From Colicola sp016286205 (lineage in GTDB: Bacteria; Bacteroidota; Bacteroidia; Bacteroidales; Paludibacteraceae), in NCBI GenBank assembly GCA_016286205.1, contig JAEESF010000003.1:1-64000 (forward strand): 64,000 nucleotides of DNA, in the 5' to 3' direction. The notes under the pieces are model-generated. The model was not told where the DNA came from, made no database searches, and was given only the letters and a program-made list of their open reading frames with translations. Shown piece by piece: positions 18,401-26,739 of the stretch. How positions within the stretch are numbered: position 1 is the stretch's first letter; the number at the start of each line of letters is the position of its first letter. The position numbers were made by a program, and so were the translations under genes.

Positions 18401-21400
18401 TGGAGAGCTGGCGGATTTTGGCATCTGCGTTCTCGGTCATTCGATTGGCCACCGCTACGATGCTCTCAGCCAGCGATTGCGCCAGTGCAGGCGAATAGAC
18501 GGCATCGTCGTATTGCACAACCACACCGCGATCTTCTATCTTGATGTTGATCTTGAATTTCGGTACATTCAGTTCCAGCAGTTCTTGCCCAACCGCCTCG
18601 CCGTTCACTTTCCAGTCGGACAGCACGCCCACCTGGTAAGCATAGGCAATGGCCGGACGGAACGAATAGGCGGAAGCGATGCGTGCAAACGGATATTCCT
18701 CGTGTTGCAGCGTCTCGTCAAACGTGTTGCCGACGGCCTGCAGATAATCGCGCACACTGCCTTCGGGTATATTCAGTCCGAGCGCCAGGGTATTGACAAA
18801 CATTCCCACGGTATCGGCTATCTTCAGATTAGAACGTCCGCTGCTGACTGTGCAGAGGAAGATATCGCGGTTGTTGACGTGACGCGAAACAACGTAAGCT
18901 GTGGCGGCCAGGAACAAGTGGGCCGGCGTGATGTCGTTTTTGCGACAGAAAGCAGTGGCCTTGTCGTAATCGGGCATGCAAACGGCTTCGCCGATAAAGC
19001 CCTGTTCGTCGGTCTTAGGCATGTCGGACGGAATCTCGCTGGCACCTTCGCAGGCCTGCAGTTTTTCCGCAAAGAATTTCTCTGCGTCTTCGAGTCCACC
19101 GGCTGCTTCGGTTTTTTGCTGGTCGGCGGAGAAGTCCAGGTAGGTATATTTCTCTTTGTCGATGCCGGCTCCTTCCAGTGCGCGGCAAATCTGACGAACG
19201 AACAGGTCGGCCGAACCACCATCGAAAATCAGGTGGTGAATATCTATCAGCAGGTGTACGGCTTTTTCGGTCTTCACTACTTCGAAGCGGTATAGCGGTG
19301 CTTTCTGTAGGTTGAATGGCTGAACGAATGACTGCTTGTGGCTGACGAGTTCTTTCTCCGTCATTTCCGTTACCGGTATCGCTACAGGCGCGCTGTCGCT
19401 TATCGTTTGCAGGATCGTATCGCCTTCTACCGTGAAGTGCGCATTCATCTCGGCGTGTGCTTCTACGGTCTTTTTGACTGCTTCTGCCAGGCGGTCGGTC
19501 GTCACCGCAGCCGGGAAAGTCAAGAGGTACGGGATATTGTAGATCGTCGATGTCGGGTCCTTCATACACTCGAAGTAGACGCCCGTCTGTGCGTACGACA
19601 GCGGTGCACTGGTGGCCTGCTCTGAAGATGTTTTTTTTGTGGCATCAGTGGCTATCTCGCCGCTCAGCATATGCTCCAGAATCTCGTTTTCGATGGTTTG
19701 CAGTGTGCCGGTCTTGATTAGCTGTTTCGGGTTGAGTGTGATGCCGTAGCGTTTGTTGACCTGCACGGCCAGTTTGATGGCCGAGATAGAGGTCAGTCCT
19801 GCGTAGCCGAGCACCGTGGTGATGCCGAAATCGGTGTTGTTGACTATGTCGGCAATCATGGCGTGCAGTTCTTGCTCCAGCACATTCATCGGCGCGCTAA
19901 CTTCTTCCGCGGCGGTAGGTTTCAGTTCGGGCAGCGGCAGGGCCTTTTTGTTGACTTTCTGATTCTGGTTGAGCGGAATAGCATCAATCTGCATCGTTAC
20001 CGCAGGCACCATATACGGCGGTTTCTGGTCCAGAATGAAAGCATTGAGTGCCTCTATATCTATCTGCTGGTCGCTGACGATGTAAGCGGCAATAAACTTG
20101 CCTGCACCTTCGCCCTGTGCGTCAAACGCCTGCACGGTGGCATCTTTGATGCCGGGGAACTCGCGAATGACTGCTTCCACTTCTTTCAACTCGATGCGAA
20201 AACCGCGTATCTTGACTTGTCCGTCGCGTCGGCCGACAAACTGAATGTTGCCATCGGGCAGATAGCGAACGATATCGCCTGTGCGATAGATGCGCTCGAA
20301 TCCAGGCTGTTGGTCAAACGGATTGTCTATATATACTTCCGCCGTCTTTTCCGGGCGATTGAGGTAACCACGGCTAACTTGCGGACCGCTTACCCACAGT
20401 TCGCCGCTGGCACCGATAGGCAGTCTGTGTCCTTGCGGGTCAACGATATAGAGTCGCAGGTTATCCAGCGGTTTGCCGATAGGTATCTCTTTGCGTTTGC
20501 GGTCAACGGGGAAAGTGGTGGTAAATATCGTACATTCGGTCGGTCCGTAGCCGTTGTGCAGCGTGTAGCCTGCAGGCGGCGTGAGTGTGGCCAGTTTCTC
20601 GCCTCCGGTGGAGAGGTGCAGCAGCGAGTGGTTCTCGATGCTGGTGGCGAACTGATAAGCCACTTGCGTAGTCATGAAGGCGTGCGTGATGGCGTTGGCC
20701 TCAAAATAGTCGTTCAGCGCCACGAGATCGAGTCGCAGTTCTTCGGGAACGATATGTACAGCCGCTCCGGCGGTGAGTGCAGGATAGAGGTCCATCATAC
20801 ATGCATCGAATCCGTACGAAGCATATGCTGCCACTCTGTGGCAAGGCTGCAGATCGTAGTAGCGGTGGTACCAACTGCAGAACGCTACCAGATTGCGGTG
20901 TATGAGTTGGCAACCTTTTGGCACGCCTGTCGAACCGCTGGTGTAGAGTAGGATAAACAGGTCGTCTGGGCTGATAGCGGCATTGACCGGTTTCGCGGCT
21001 TCAGGCAGGCCGCTAATCTCTTTGGTCAGCAGTACCGGGCCCGTGTAGTCGCTTACTATCGGGCGCAGTTCTTCGTCGGCAATCAGCAGTTTGGCGCCTG
21101 CGTCCTGTATCATGAAGTTGAGTCGCTCTTTCGGATAAGTCGGGTCGAGCGGCTGGTAGGCGCAACCGGCTTTGAGTATACCGAGCGAAGCGATGGCCAT
21201 CCATTCGCAGCGAGGGATGATAACCGACACCACATCGCCTGTGCCCAGTCCTTTGGCGGCCACAAAAGCAGCTATGCGTTCGCTCAGTGCATCCACTTGG
21301 CGGTAAGTATATTGTTGGTCTTTGTATACTACGGCTATGTTGTCCGGCGTGCGGGCTACCTGCTGACGGAAGAGCGAGACGATGGTCTGCTTGTCGTCGA

Positions 21401-22700
21401 ACGCCACGTTGGTTTGGTTGAATTGGTCGAGCAGCTTTTTCTGTTCGTCCGAAGCGATGTCTATGTCGCGTATCAGCTGTTCGGTTAGCAGTCCCCGTAC
21501 TACGGCCTCGTAGCTAAGCAGGAATTGGCGAACCAGGTCCTCCGAATATTCATTGCTGTTGTATTCGGCCTTGACGTGGTAGCGGTTGTCCAGAATAAAG
21601 GCTTTCAAGTATATATGCGCGTCCAGGGTGCTGTTGCACAGGCGTACGGTGCGCATGGGTCGGCCGCATAGTTGCTCATCGGCAAAGAGGGTACCGTGCC
21701 AAGCGAACATAGTGTCGGCTTGCAGGCCGAGGTCGTGAACCAGGTCGCTGTAGGCGTAGATATCGTTTTTGCGGCAGCCGCTCATCTGGTCTTGTGCTGC
21801 CAGGAGAAAATCGACTACGCGGGTCTCGTTGTCAAATTTGGTATATACGGGCAGGGTCTTTACGGTCATTCCCACCGAGCGGGCAAAACGCTTGTCGCTA
21901 CGTCCGTTGTAGATGGTGGTGAAGAGCGATTCCTGTTCGTTGTTGTATTTAGCCAGCAGCAGGGCATAGGCCGCCGTGAAGAAATTGCTGCGGAAAACGC
22001 CGTTCTGCTTGCAGAAATCATCCACCGCCTGCATATCTACTTCGAGTGTGCGTGTCAGGTGGTTCTCGCTGTGTTCGGCTATCTCCAGGTCAGGCAGTAA
22101 CGGGGTATAGGTGTCGCCGCAATCGAAATGCCGGGCATACCATTGCTTGGCTTCGTCGAAGACGTTCGACCGGCGTTTGTCTGCTTCCTCTTTCGCCAGT
22201 TCGGCCAGACTCAGTTCTTCGGCCTGCAGCGCCTCGCCTTTGTACGCACGGTCGATGTCGCTCAGCATCACTTGCAGAGTGGTGCCATCGCCTATGATAT
22301 GGTGAATATCGAGGAAGAGGTACAGATGCTCTCGGTCTCTGAGCAGACGTATGTGAAACAGTCGTCCGCCGATGATGTCGAATGGTTCGATCAGGTAGGC
22401 AAATCGTTTCTCCACATCGCTCTCGGTGGCGGCAGGCAGATCTTCTATCTCCAGTTGCCATTTTTCCTGGTCTGTGTCGAGTGTCTGCACGGGTTCGCCC
22501 TCGTCATTCAGCGCCAGGCGCGTGAAGAGTGTAGGGTGGTTATTTACGGCCGTTTCTACAGCTTGGCGCAACCGTTCTGCGTCTAGGGCAGGGTCGAGCA
22601 GGTAGAGATAAGGCAGATTGTAAAAGGCCTCGCCTGTGTGTTCTGCGCAGGCTACGTAGAGGCCGTACTGTACGTTCAGTAGAGGAGCAGTATTTTTCAT
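15429..22700 (-). CDS. Two-module NRPS with terminal thioester reductase (C-A-T-C-A-T-R)
   Basis: A 2423-residue cytoplasmic assembly line. C1 at 1-430 with intact HHIIGDG (133-139); A1 at 440-925 with TSGSTGVPKG (587-596), YGPTE and A10 NQKVNKK; T1 at 935-1010 with an atypical carrier motif GLTSIS, Ser971 the likely phosphopantetheine site; C2 at 1030-1440 with HHLIFDG (1155-1161); A2 at 1455-1945 with YTSGSTGRPKG (1601-1611) and PNGKTDV; T2 with GGTSL (Ser1987); reductase at 2060-2423 with GATGYLG (2070-2076), HVST (2187-2190) and YIFSK (2221-2225). An R domain releases an aldehyde or alcohol with NAD(P)H instead of hydrolysis. A leading C domain suggests N-acylation of residue 1. No PPTase gene is in the window. 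All catalytic motifs look intact. Confidence 0.97.
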   Translation of the reverse strand: MKNTAPLLNVQYGLYVACAEHTGEAFYNLPYLYLLDPALDAERLRQAVETAVNNHPTLFTRLALNDEGEPVQTLDTDQEKWQLEIEDLPAATESDVEKRFAYLIEPFDIIGGRLFHIRLLRDREHLYLFLDIHHIIGDGTTLQVMLSDIDRAYKGEALQAEELSLAELAKEEADKRRSNVFDEAKQWYARHFDCGDTYTPLLPDLEIAEHSENHLTRTLEVDMQAVDDFCKQNGVFRSNFFTAAYALLLAKYNNEQESLFTTIYNGRSDKRFARSVGMTVKTLPVYTKFDNETRVVDFLLAAQDQMSGCRKNDIYAYSDLVHDLGLQADTMFAWHGTLFADEQLCGRPMRTVRLCNSTLDAHIYLKAFILDNRYHVKAEYNSNEYSEDLVRQFLLSYEAVVRGLLTEQLIRDIDIASDEQKKLLDQFNQTNVAFDDKQTIVSLFRQQVARTPDNIAVVYKDQQYTYRQVDALSERIAAFVAAKGLGTGDVVSVIIPRCEWMAIASLGILKAGCAYQPLDPTYPKERLNFMIQDAGAKLLIADEELRPIVSDYTGPVLLTKEISGLPEAAKPVNAAISPDDLFILLYTSGSTGVPKGCQLIHRNLVAFCSWYHRYYDLQPCHRVAAYASYGFDACMMDLYPALTAGAAVHIVPEELRLDLVALNDYFEANAITHAFMTTQVAYQFATSIENHSLLHLSTGGEKLATLTPPAGYTLHNGYGPTECTIFTTTFPVDRKRKEIPIGKPLDNLRLYIVDPQGHRLPIGASGELWVSGPQVSRGYLNRPEKTAEVYIDNPFDQQPGFERIYRTGDIVRYLPDGNIQFVGRRDGQVKIRGFRIELKEVEAVIREFPGIKDATVQAFDAQGEGAGKFIAAYIVSDQQIDIEALNAFILDQKPPYMVPAVTMQIDAIPLNQNQKVNKKALPLPELKPTAAEEVSAPMNVLEQELHAMIADIVNNTDFGITTVLGYAGLTSISAIKLAVQVNKRYGITLNPKQLIKTGTLQTIENEILEHMLSGEIATDATKKTSSEQATSAPLSYAQTGVYFECMKDPTSTIYNIPYLLTFPAAVTTDRLAEAVKKTVEAHAEMNAHFTVEGDTILQTISDSAPVAIPVTEMTEKELVSHKQSFVQPFNLQKAPLYRFEVVKTEKAVHLLIDIHHLIFDGGSADLFVRQICRALEGAGIDKEKYTYLDFSADQQKTEAAGGLEDAEKFFAEKLQACEGASEIPSDMPKTDEQGFIGEAVCMPDYDKATAFCRKNDITPAHLFLAATAYVVSRHVNNRDIFLCTVSSGRSNLKIADTVGMFVNTLALGLNIPEGSVRDYLQAVGNTFDETLQHEEYPFARIASAYSFRPAIAYAYQVGVLSDWKVNGEAVGQELLELNVPKFKINIKIEDRGVVVQYDDAVYSPALAQSLAESIVAVANRMTENADAKIRQLSIVSEAQEQQLSQLRETATGDAPFRFMHECIAHFAAKQPDHQALVATDAAFTYREMNETTGRIAAALRAKGVQERDRVALLLPRTSRLILSLFGVLKSGAAYIPCDPDYPADRVKLILEDSEARFIITTADRLASVPDGKGIDVEELINSKAAKVETNITPDDLAYLIYTSGSTGRPKGVMLRHEGICNYLYGHPANVFANAVLTDADRILSVTTISFDAALQDIGMAYYNGKTLILATEEQANNPLVLADLIKQQRINMVSGTPSRWQTWLTSDDFCQAIAHIKICRAGGEKFSDSLLDKMRSVTKARIFNCYGPTEITVASNNKELTNATLVTVGKPQLNVKEFIVDADGNELPVGVVGELYIGGRGVGRGYNNLDEMTRERFVDYHGVRIYKSGDYAKWLADGDVLVLGRTDNQIKLRGLRIELGEIENVMLRVEGMKKVVILIRKISGKEHLCAYYSADREIAPDALKAEIAKSLTQYMVPTAYMQMTDWPMTPNGKTDVRKLPEPVLAIAGEYEAPANETEATFCDIFAKVLEMDKVGANDNFFEVGGTSLVVMQVIIEAEKAGIHVAYGDVFANPTPRALAHLVKGDDEENTGNSCITNYDYSAINQLLKENTLDNFRKGERRQLGKVLLTGATGYLGIHILRELIDSDAETIYCLVRGKTLDKAESRLRSLLYYYFADAFKPLFGSRIQIVLGDVTAPFGEDLEIDTVFNCAAIVKHFSEGTEIEDVNIGGAERCIKLCLAKGARLVHVSTASTRGMWAGEIHDEVFTEQRLYMGQFLGNKYIFSKFMAERKILEAVANEGLDAKIMRVGNLSARSTDGEFQANFSTNSFMGRIKIYNMLGCCPYAMRNKRVEFSPINEVSHAIVLLATTPKQCVVFHPYNIHGQFLGDVLTGLAKVGNGIRFVETDEFNEAMEKAKADPHKAQLMTSLLAYQDMAHGQKTADVERDNDYTTQVLYRLGYAFSPTSWDYVERMLTAISAFGFFE

Positions 22701-22701
22701 A

Positions 22702-24111
22702 TTACCATTTGTGTTTGACTAAGGTTGGTGTGGCGACGAGCGAGATCCATCCCCATAGTAGTCGTCCGTCGTCGGATGCGCGTTTGAGGCGTTGCATGGT
22801 GTCCGAACCGCCCATGTAGGAGAAGCCTCCCGACACTTTGAAATCTTTCAGTATTTGGTACGACAGTTCTATTTCGGCCATGTGTCCCAAGGTCTTGTCT
22901 AGTTTTTGATGCCCCTGTGTCAGGTCGGTAGTAACGGCCATGTAGTGGTATTTGGCAGTGATATTCAGTCCTTTGACCGGATTGACCATCACGCCTGCGT
23001 AGGCGTTCTGCAGACCCGGCGAGAAACCATTGACGAAGGACGAGACATAGAAGAAGTCCATCGCGCCGTAGAACTGGTGGTGGGAACCGTAAACGGGATT
23101 GAAGCCTTTCATCACTTTGTGCTGCGGCAGACCTAATCCTCCCGGGTGGAGAACTACCACGTAGTCATCACCGCTCAGGTAGTCGTACCCCGCCGTAAAT
23201 CCGTATATCGGCGACGGTTGCACTTGCGCCTTGACACTGGCCATGAATGCATTGATGGGCAATCCGTGTTCTTCCTTACCGAACTGGTGATAATACGAGG
23301 CCTCGAAGGTGCAGTATTTAGGACAGCATTTGATGTACGCGCCGGCCATCTGTTGCCATTCGATATACTCTTTCACGCCTTTCTCGCCCGCCTGCATACC
23401 TATGTTCATAAACAGGACAGACGCGCTGAAGGGGAAGACAGGCAGGTCGTAGTGGTACCAGAGCATCTGCATCGTCTTGTAGGGCACACCTCCGTTGGCG
23501 AAGAAAGTGGTGCCGCTGCCCATGTTGGCAATCACCTGGTTGTAGGCGCCTATGATATGCAGTTTGTGTCCGAAGCCTTCCCATCCCATACGCAACGCAT
23601 CGTGCGACATACCGGCCATCGACCAGTCATCGGGACCGATCACACGTTCGTCATCGTACGACAGGGCTTGCCTACCGAATTGCAGGAACAGACCTTGTTT
23701 AGAGGTCAGCATGGCCCATGCTTCGTATAGATTGAAGGTGTTTCGGTTGACTTCCTGGCCCCAAACGCCTGCGTACTGCATACTCAGTTTGGTAGCAAAA
23801 TGCGGTCGTTCGTAGCCCAGCGTCAGTCGTCCGCGGCCCAGTACAAACATCGAGCGGTCGGTCGGATTCTCGGCCTCTGGATCGTGCGGAAAACCGCCAT
23901 CGCGTATCTCACCGCGGGCCAGCAGGTTCAGGTCCAGCGTAAACTGGTTGACCTTTGGCTTTTCGGTCTGTGTGCTATCCGGCGTCGGCTCAGTCTCTTG
24001 TGCGCAGACGGGGAGAAACAGCCAGGAGCATAACGCTAGCAGTATCACCCGTAACCCATAACCTTTCACCTTTAGCCTCTCGCCTTTCGCCTTTAGCCTC
24101 TCGCCTTTCAT
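22702..24111 (-). CDS. Outer-membrane beta-barrel, alginate-export-like
   Basis: A 469-residue predicted outer-membrane barrel. The pattern of alternating strands with FVLGRGRLTLGYERPHF, GLFLQFGRQALSYDDERVIG and repeated aromatic strand ends is that of the alginate export (AlgE-like) family. The hydrophobic signal core VILLALCSWLFLPVCAQ is preceded by an unusual basic segment, KGERLKA then KGERLKV, encoded by a 21-bp tandem repeat. ATG 24111 starts 1 nt after the STAS stop; the NRPS ATG follows its own stop by 1 nt. It could pass the NRPS product through the outer membrane or sense it. Nothing else in the window suggests alginate metabolism. Confidence 0.75.
   Translation of the reverse strand: MKGERLKAKGERLKVKGYGLRVILLALCSWLFLPVCAQETEPTPDSTQTEKPKVNQFTLDLNLLARGEIRDGGFPHDPEAENPTDRSMFVLGRGRLTLGYERPHFATKLSMQYAGVWGQEVNRNTFNLYEAWAMLTSKQGLFLQFGRQALSYDDERVIGPDDWSMAGMSHDALRMGWEGFGHKLHIIGAYNQVIANMGSGTTFFANGGVPYKTMQMLWYHYDLPVFPFSASVLFMNIGMQAGEKGVKEYIEWQQMAGAYIKCCPKYCTFEASYYHQFGKEEHGLPINAFMASVKAQVQPSPIYGFTAGYDYLSGDDYVVVLHPGGLGLPQHKVMKGFNPVYGSHHQFYGAMDFFYVSSFVNGFSPGLQNAYAGVMVNPVKGLNITAKYHYMAVTTDLTQGHQKLDKTLGHMAEIELSYQILKDFKVSGGFSYMGGSDTMQRLKRASDDGRLLWGWISLVATPTLVKHKW
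24069..24110 (-). repeat. 21-bp tandem repeat encoding a signal-peptide n-region
   Basis: Two adjacent 21-bp copies (24069-24089 and 24090-24110) on the plus strand begin CCTTTAGCCTCTCGCCTTTC. The minus-strand core GGCGAGAGGC resembles the noncoding repeat at 28161-28190. It forms the first codons of the outer-membrane protein. Confidence 0.8.
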
Positions 24112-24112
24112 C

Positions 24113-24418
24113 TTAGTTTTCAAAATCAAAGATGTCAATAAATCCGGTCATGCGAAAGACGGTCTTGATGTCATCGTTGACATGGCGCATCACGACGTGT
24201 GCACCTGCTGCTTTGGCGCTCTTGAGGATGCTGAGCAGGATACGCAGACCATTGGAGGCGATGTACTCCAGTTTCTCGCATTCGATGATGACATCCTTGC
24301 CGCCGCATTGGTATAGCGGTTGTAGCACTTGCTCTGCTTCGATGGCAGCCGCAGTGTCCATTTCACCTTCTAGCACGGCGATGTACTTGCCGTCTTGTTC
24401 GTTAAGAGTTGTGTTCAT
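24113..24418 (-). CDS. STAS-domain anti-anti-sigma factor-like protein
   Basis: A 101-residue single STAS domain, the phospho-switch partner in SpoIIAA/RsbV systems. The regulatory serine is Ser55 in LEYIASNGLRILL, matching the conserved phosphorylation site. It would be phosphorylated by an RsbW-type kinase and dephosphorylated by a SpoIIE/PP2C phosphatase; both activities are encoded by the gene immediately upstream, with a 17-nt overlap. No sigma factor is adjacent, so the output target is unknown. Confidence 0.92.
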   Translation of the reverse strand: MNTTLNEQDGKYIAVLEGEMDTAAAIEAEQVLQPLYQCGGKDVIIECEKLEYIASNGLRILLSILKSAKAAGAHVVMRHVNDDIKTVFRMTGFIDIFDFEN

Positions 24419-26588
24419 AGTGTTTCTTTATAGTTAGTATATTTTTTCCGTTCTCACGTTCGTAGTTGATGCTGTCCGACAGTTGTCTGATCAGGTGAAT
24501 GCCGAGTCCGCCTATCGGTCTTTCTTCGGCCGAAAGGCCAGTATCGGCTTCTTGTACTTCGGTGGGGTCGAAGGCGCTGCCTGAGTCGGTCAGAATGAGC
24601 GTCAGCGTGCGAGTGTCGGCTTTTGCGTCCACCGTTATCAGGTTGCCCGTGCTGCCTTTGGGATAGGCGTAGTGGATGACGTTCACTACGGCTTCTTCTA
24701 TGGCCAGCCGTATCTCGCCCGTAGTCTTGCTGTCCATGCCAAGTCGTGCGGCTATGTCCTTGATGAAGGTGCCTACCTGTTTCACTTGCTGCACGTCGTT
24801 GCTCAGTGTCAGTCGTTCGCAGAGTATGTCGTTCTCCTCCTGCGGTGTATAGTGGAAGGCCAACATCGTCAGGTCGTCGCTCTGTTCGGCGCCTTGGGCA
24901 AACTGCTGCACGGCTGCAGCCATATGGTCGATTAGTTCCCTAACCGCTAACCCGCTAACCGCTAACCCCTTCTTCAGCCGTTCAAGGCCAAAGAACCGGC
25001 GATTGATATCACGTGCTTCGGTCAGTCCGTCGGTGTAGAGGAACAGTTGTGCCCCTGCCGGCAAATGGTATTCGTGTGCCACATAGGTGGTATCTTCAAA
25101 TACCCCGACGGGCATATTCGGCGCATCATCCAGTTCGCTTATTTCCAATCTCTCGCCACCCACTACTATCGGCCTGCAGTGTCCGGCATTGCAATAGCGC
25201 AGCATACCTGTCGGCAGGTCCAGTACGCCGACGAAGAGTGTGACGAACATGTTGGCTTCGTTGCCGTTGCACAGCACGGTGTTCACGGTTTTCAGTATGT
25301 TAGCGGGGTTGTTGTCGTGTGCTGCTTTCGACCGCAGTAGCGACAGGGTCTGTGCCATGAGCATGGCGGCCGGTATACCTTTGCCGCTGACATCTCCGAT
25401 GCAGAACACCAGTTTCTCGTCGCGCACGAAATAGTCGTACAGGTCGCCTCCAACTTCGCGTGCAGGTAGCAGCATGCCGCATATCTGTATATCGTCGCGA
25501 TGAATACTGTCGGCTACGGGCAGCATTTGTTTTTGTATATTCTGTGCCACGTGCAATTCGCCATTCAGTCGTTCTTGCGTCAGTCGTGAGGTCTGCAGTT
25601 TGCGATTGCTGCGAACGAACAACCACACAATCAGCGCCAATACGGCCAGGCCTATTATCGCAAAAACGAACATGTAGCTGCGTAGGTGCTCCAGTTTGCC
25701 GAATGCCTCTTTGTCGTAGCAAACCAGCATCATCTGCCAGTGTGGTGCTTCGGATTTTCTCGCGTAATAGACGCGCCCGTGCTCCTTCTTCTCTTCGTCA
25801 TAGAATTTGAATCGCGTGATGCGCCCACGCCCGACGGTCTGGCGTTCCACTGTGCTGTCGTTGAATAGCGCTACTATCTGGTTGACCAGTCGTGGACTGA
25901 CCACGCTATCTGCCGGAGCGGCAATCAGTTCGCCCTCTTCCGTCAACACCATACTGAAGGAGGAGGGGTGCGGATGGAAATGATTGACCACCGCGTTGAT
26001 CCATTTGGTGCGCAGGTCTATGCAGAGCACGCCCACGGGTTGACCCTTTTCACGCAGAGGCACTACGAACGATGTCACTGTAGCCTGTGCGCCTTCTCCG
26101 TCGTAGTAAGGCTTGGTCCAGTTCAGCGTATCGCCGCGCATGCAGGTTATGAAAAAGTCGCGCTGGAAATAGTCGTGCTTGGGCGAACCTATCTGTTCTA
26201 CGACAATCGTATCAGGCTGTTGACGGGCGTATAGTTCACACCAGTAGCCGTATTGGGGGAAGTAATGCGGAGTGAAGGCCACCGCAGCGCCTATCAGGTC
26301 GTCGTCATCGTTATCGACCAGCGAACAAATCAGATTCTGCAGATAAGCCGGGTCATGCAGATGTTGCTCGGCGTGCGGTACTTGACTGCATATCGCCACT
26401 TCGGCCGTCGATAGCACTCGCTGTATGCGTAGGGACGAGGTAATCAGGTCCATCAGCGAACTGCGTTCTAGCTCATCTTCCAACTGCGCTCTGGAGTAGT
26501 TGTACTGAATGCCCAACAGCGCCTCCATAAAAATCGCAGCAATGATGATCACCGCCAAACCTGTCCATTTTTTCGAACCCTTTTCCAT
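24402..26588 (-). CDS. Membrane SpoIIE/PP2C phosphatase fused to an RsbW-like ATPase
   Basis: A 728-residue sensor protein. TM1 (WTGLAVIIIAAIFMEALLG) and TM2 (MFVFAIIGLAVLALIVWLFV, near 310) flank an extracytoplasmic Cache-like domain. A PP2C/SpoIIE domain follows, with GGDLYDYF and GDVSGKGIPAAMLM as metal-binding motifs and a second half ending in TDGLTEARD. The C-terminal 140 residues form a GHKL ATPase of the RsbW/SpoIIAB type (EEAVVNVIHYAYP, DSGSAFDP, GGLGIHLI). Kinase and phosphatase for the STAS partner are thus on one chain. ATG 26588 is chosen because longer starts would cover the promoter at 26610-26641. A short repeat lies in the phosphatase region. Confidence 0.93.
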   Translation of the reverse strand: MEKGSKKWTGLAVIIIAAIFMEALLGIQYNYSRAQLEDELERSSLMDLITSSLRIQRVLSTAEVAICSQVPHAEQHLHDPAYLQNLICSLVDNDDDDLIGAAVAFTPHYFPQYGYWCELYARQQPDTIVVEQIGSPKHDYFQRDFFITCMRGDTLNWTKPYYDGEGAQATVTSFVVPLREKGQPVGVLCIDLRTKWINAVVNHFHPHPSSFSMVLTEEGELIAAPADSVVSPRLVNQIVALFNDSTVERQTVGRGRITRFKFYDEEKKEHGRVYYARKSEAPHWQMMLVCYDKEAFGKLEHLRSYMFVFAIIGLAVLALIVWLFVRSNRKLQTSRLTQERLNGELHVAQNIQKQMLPVADSIHRDDIQICGMLLPAREVGGDLYDYFVRDEKLVFCIGDVSGKGIPAAMLMAQTLSLLRSKAAHDNNPANILKTVNTVLCNGNEANMFVTLFVGVLDLPTGMLRYCNAGHCRPIVVGGERLEISELDDAPNMPVGVFEDTTYVAHEYHLPAGAQLFLYTDGLTEARDINRRFFGLERLKKGLAVSGLAVRELIDHMAAAVQQFAQGAEQSDDLTMLAFHYTPQEENDILCERLTLSNDVQQVKQVGTFIKDIAARLGMDSKTTGEIRLAIEEAVVNVIHYAYPKGSTGNLITVDAKADTRTLTLILTDSGSAFDPTEVQEADTGLSAEERPIGGLGIHLIRQLSDSINYERENGKNILTIKKHYEHNS
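24940..24969. repeat. Short CTAACCG/CTAACCC repeats inside the phosphatase gene
   Basis: Four 7-8 bp units CTAACCG or CTAACCC in tandem, translated on the minus strand as LAVSGLAV. Similar CTAACC units fill the gap before ruvB. Confidence 0.75.
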
Positions 26589-26609
26589 ACGTGTCCAAAC
26601 TTTGCGCTG

Positions 26610-26641
26610 CAAAGTTAATGCTTTTTTTTGACATATGCAAA
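26610..26641 (-). promoter_or_regulatory. Bacteroidota promoter of the NRPS operon
   Basis: On the minus strand TTTGCATATGTCAAAAAAAA and TAACTTTG at 26617-26610. It is the only promoter seen for the five-gene operon down to 14123 and stands back to back with the promoter at 26667. Confidence 0.75.
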
Positions 26642-26666
26642 TTTTTGAAAAAATTATTCCATTTTC

Positions 26667-26697
26667 TTGCGTATATGAAAAAATCTTCGTAACTTTG
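26667..26697 (+). promoter_or_regulatory. Bacteroidota promoter of the small lipoprotein gene
   Basis: TTGCGTATATGAAAAAATC and TAACTTTG at 26690-26697, divergent from the NRPS-operon promoter. Confidence 0.75.
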
Positions 26698-26739
26698 CGC
26701 CGCAAAGTTTGTGGAGATCAATCTTAAATTTGAAATATT

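Noticed and set aside
18282..20951. Long plus-strand frames opposite the NRPS
   Set aside because: They are fragmented antisense frames without recognisable motifs, while the NRPS frame is continuous with all domains intact.
22702..24111. Alginate biosynthesis or degradation locus
   Set aside because: Only the barrel resembles alginate export proteins; no polymerase, lyase or epimerase is near, and the context is an NRPS operon.
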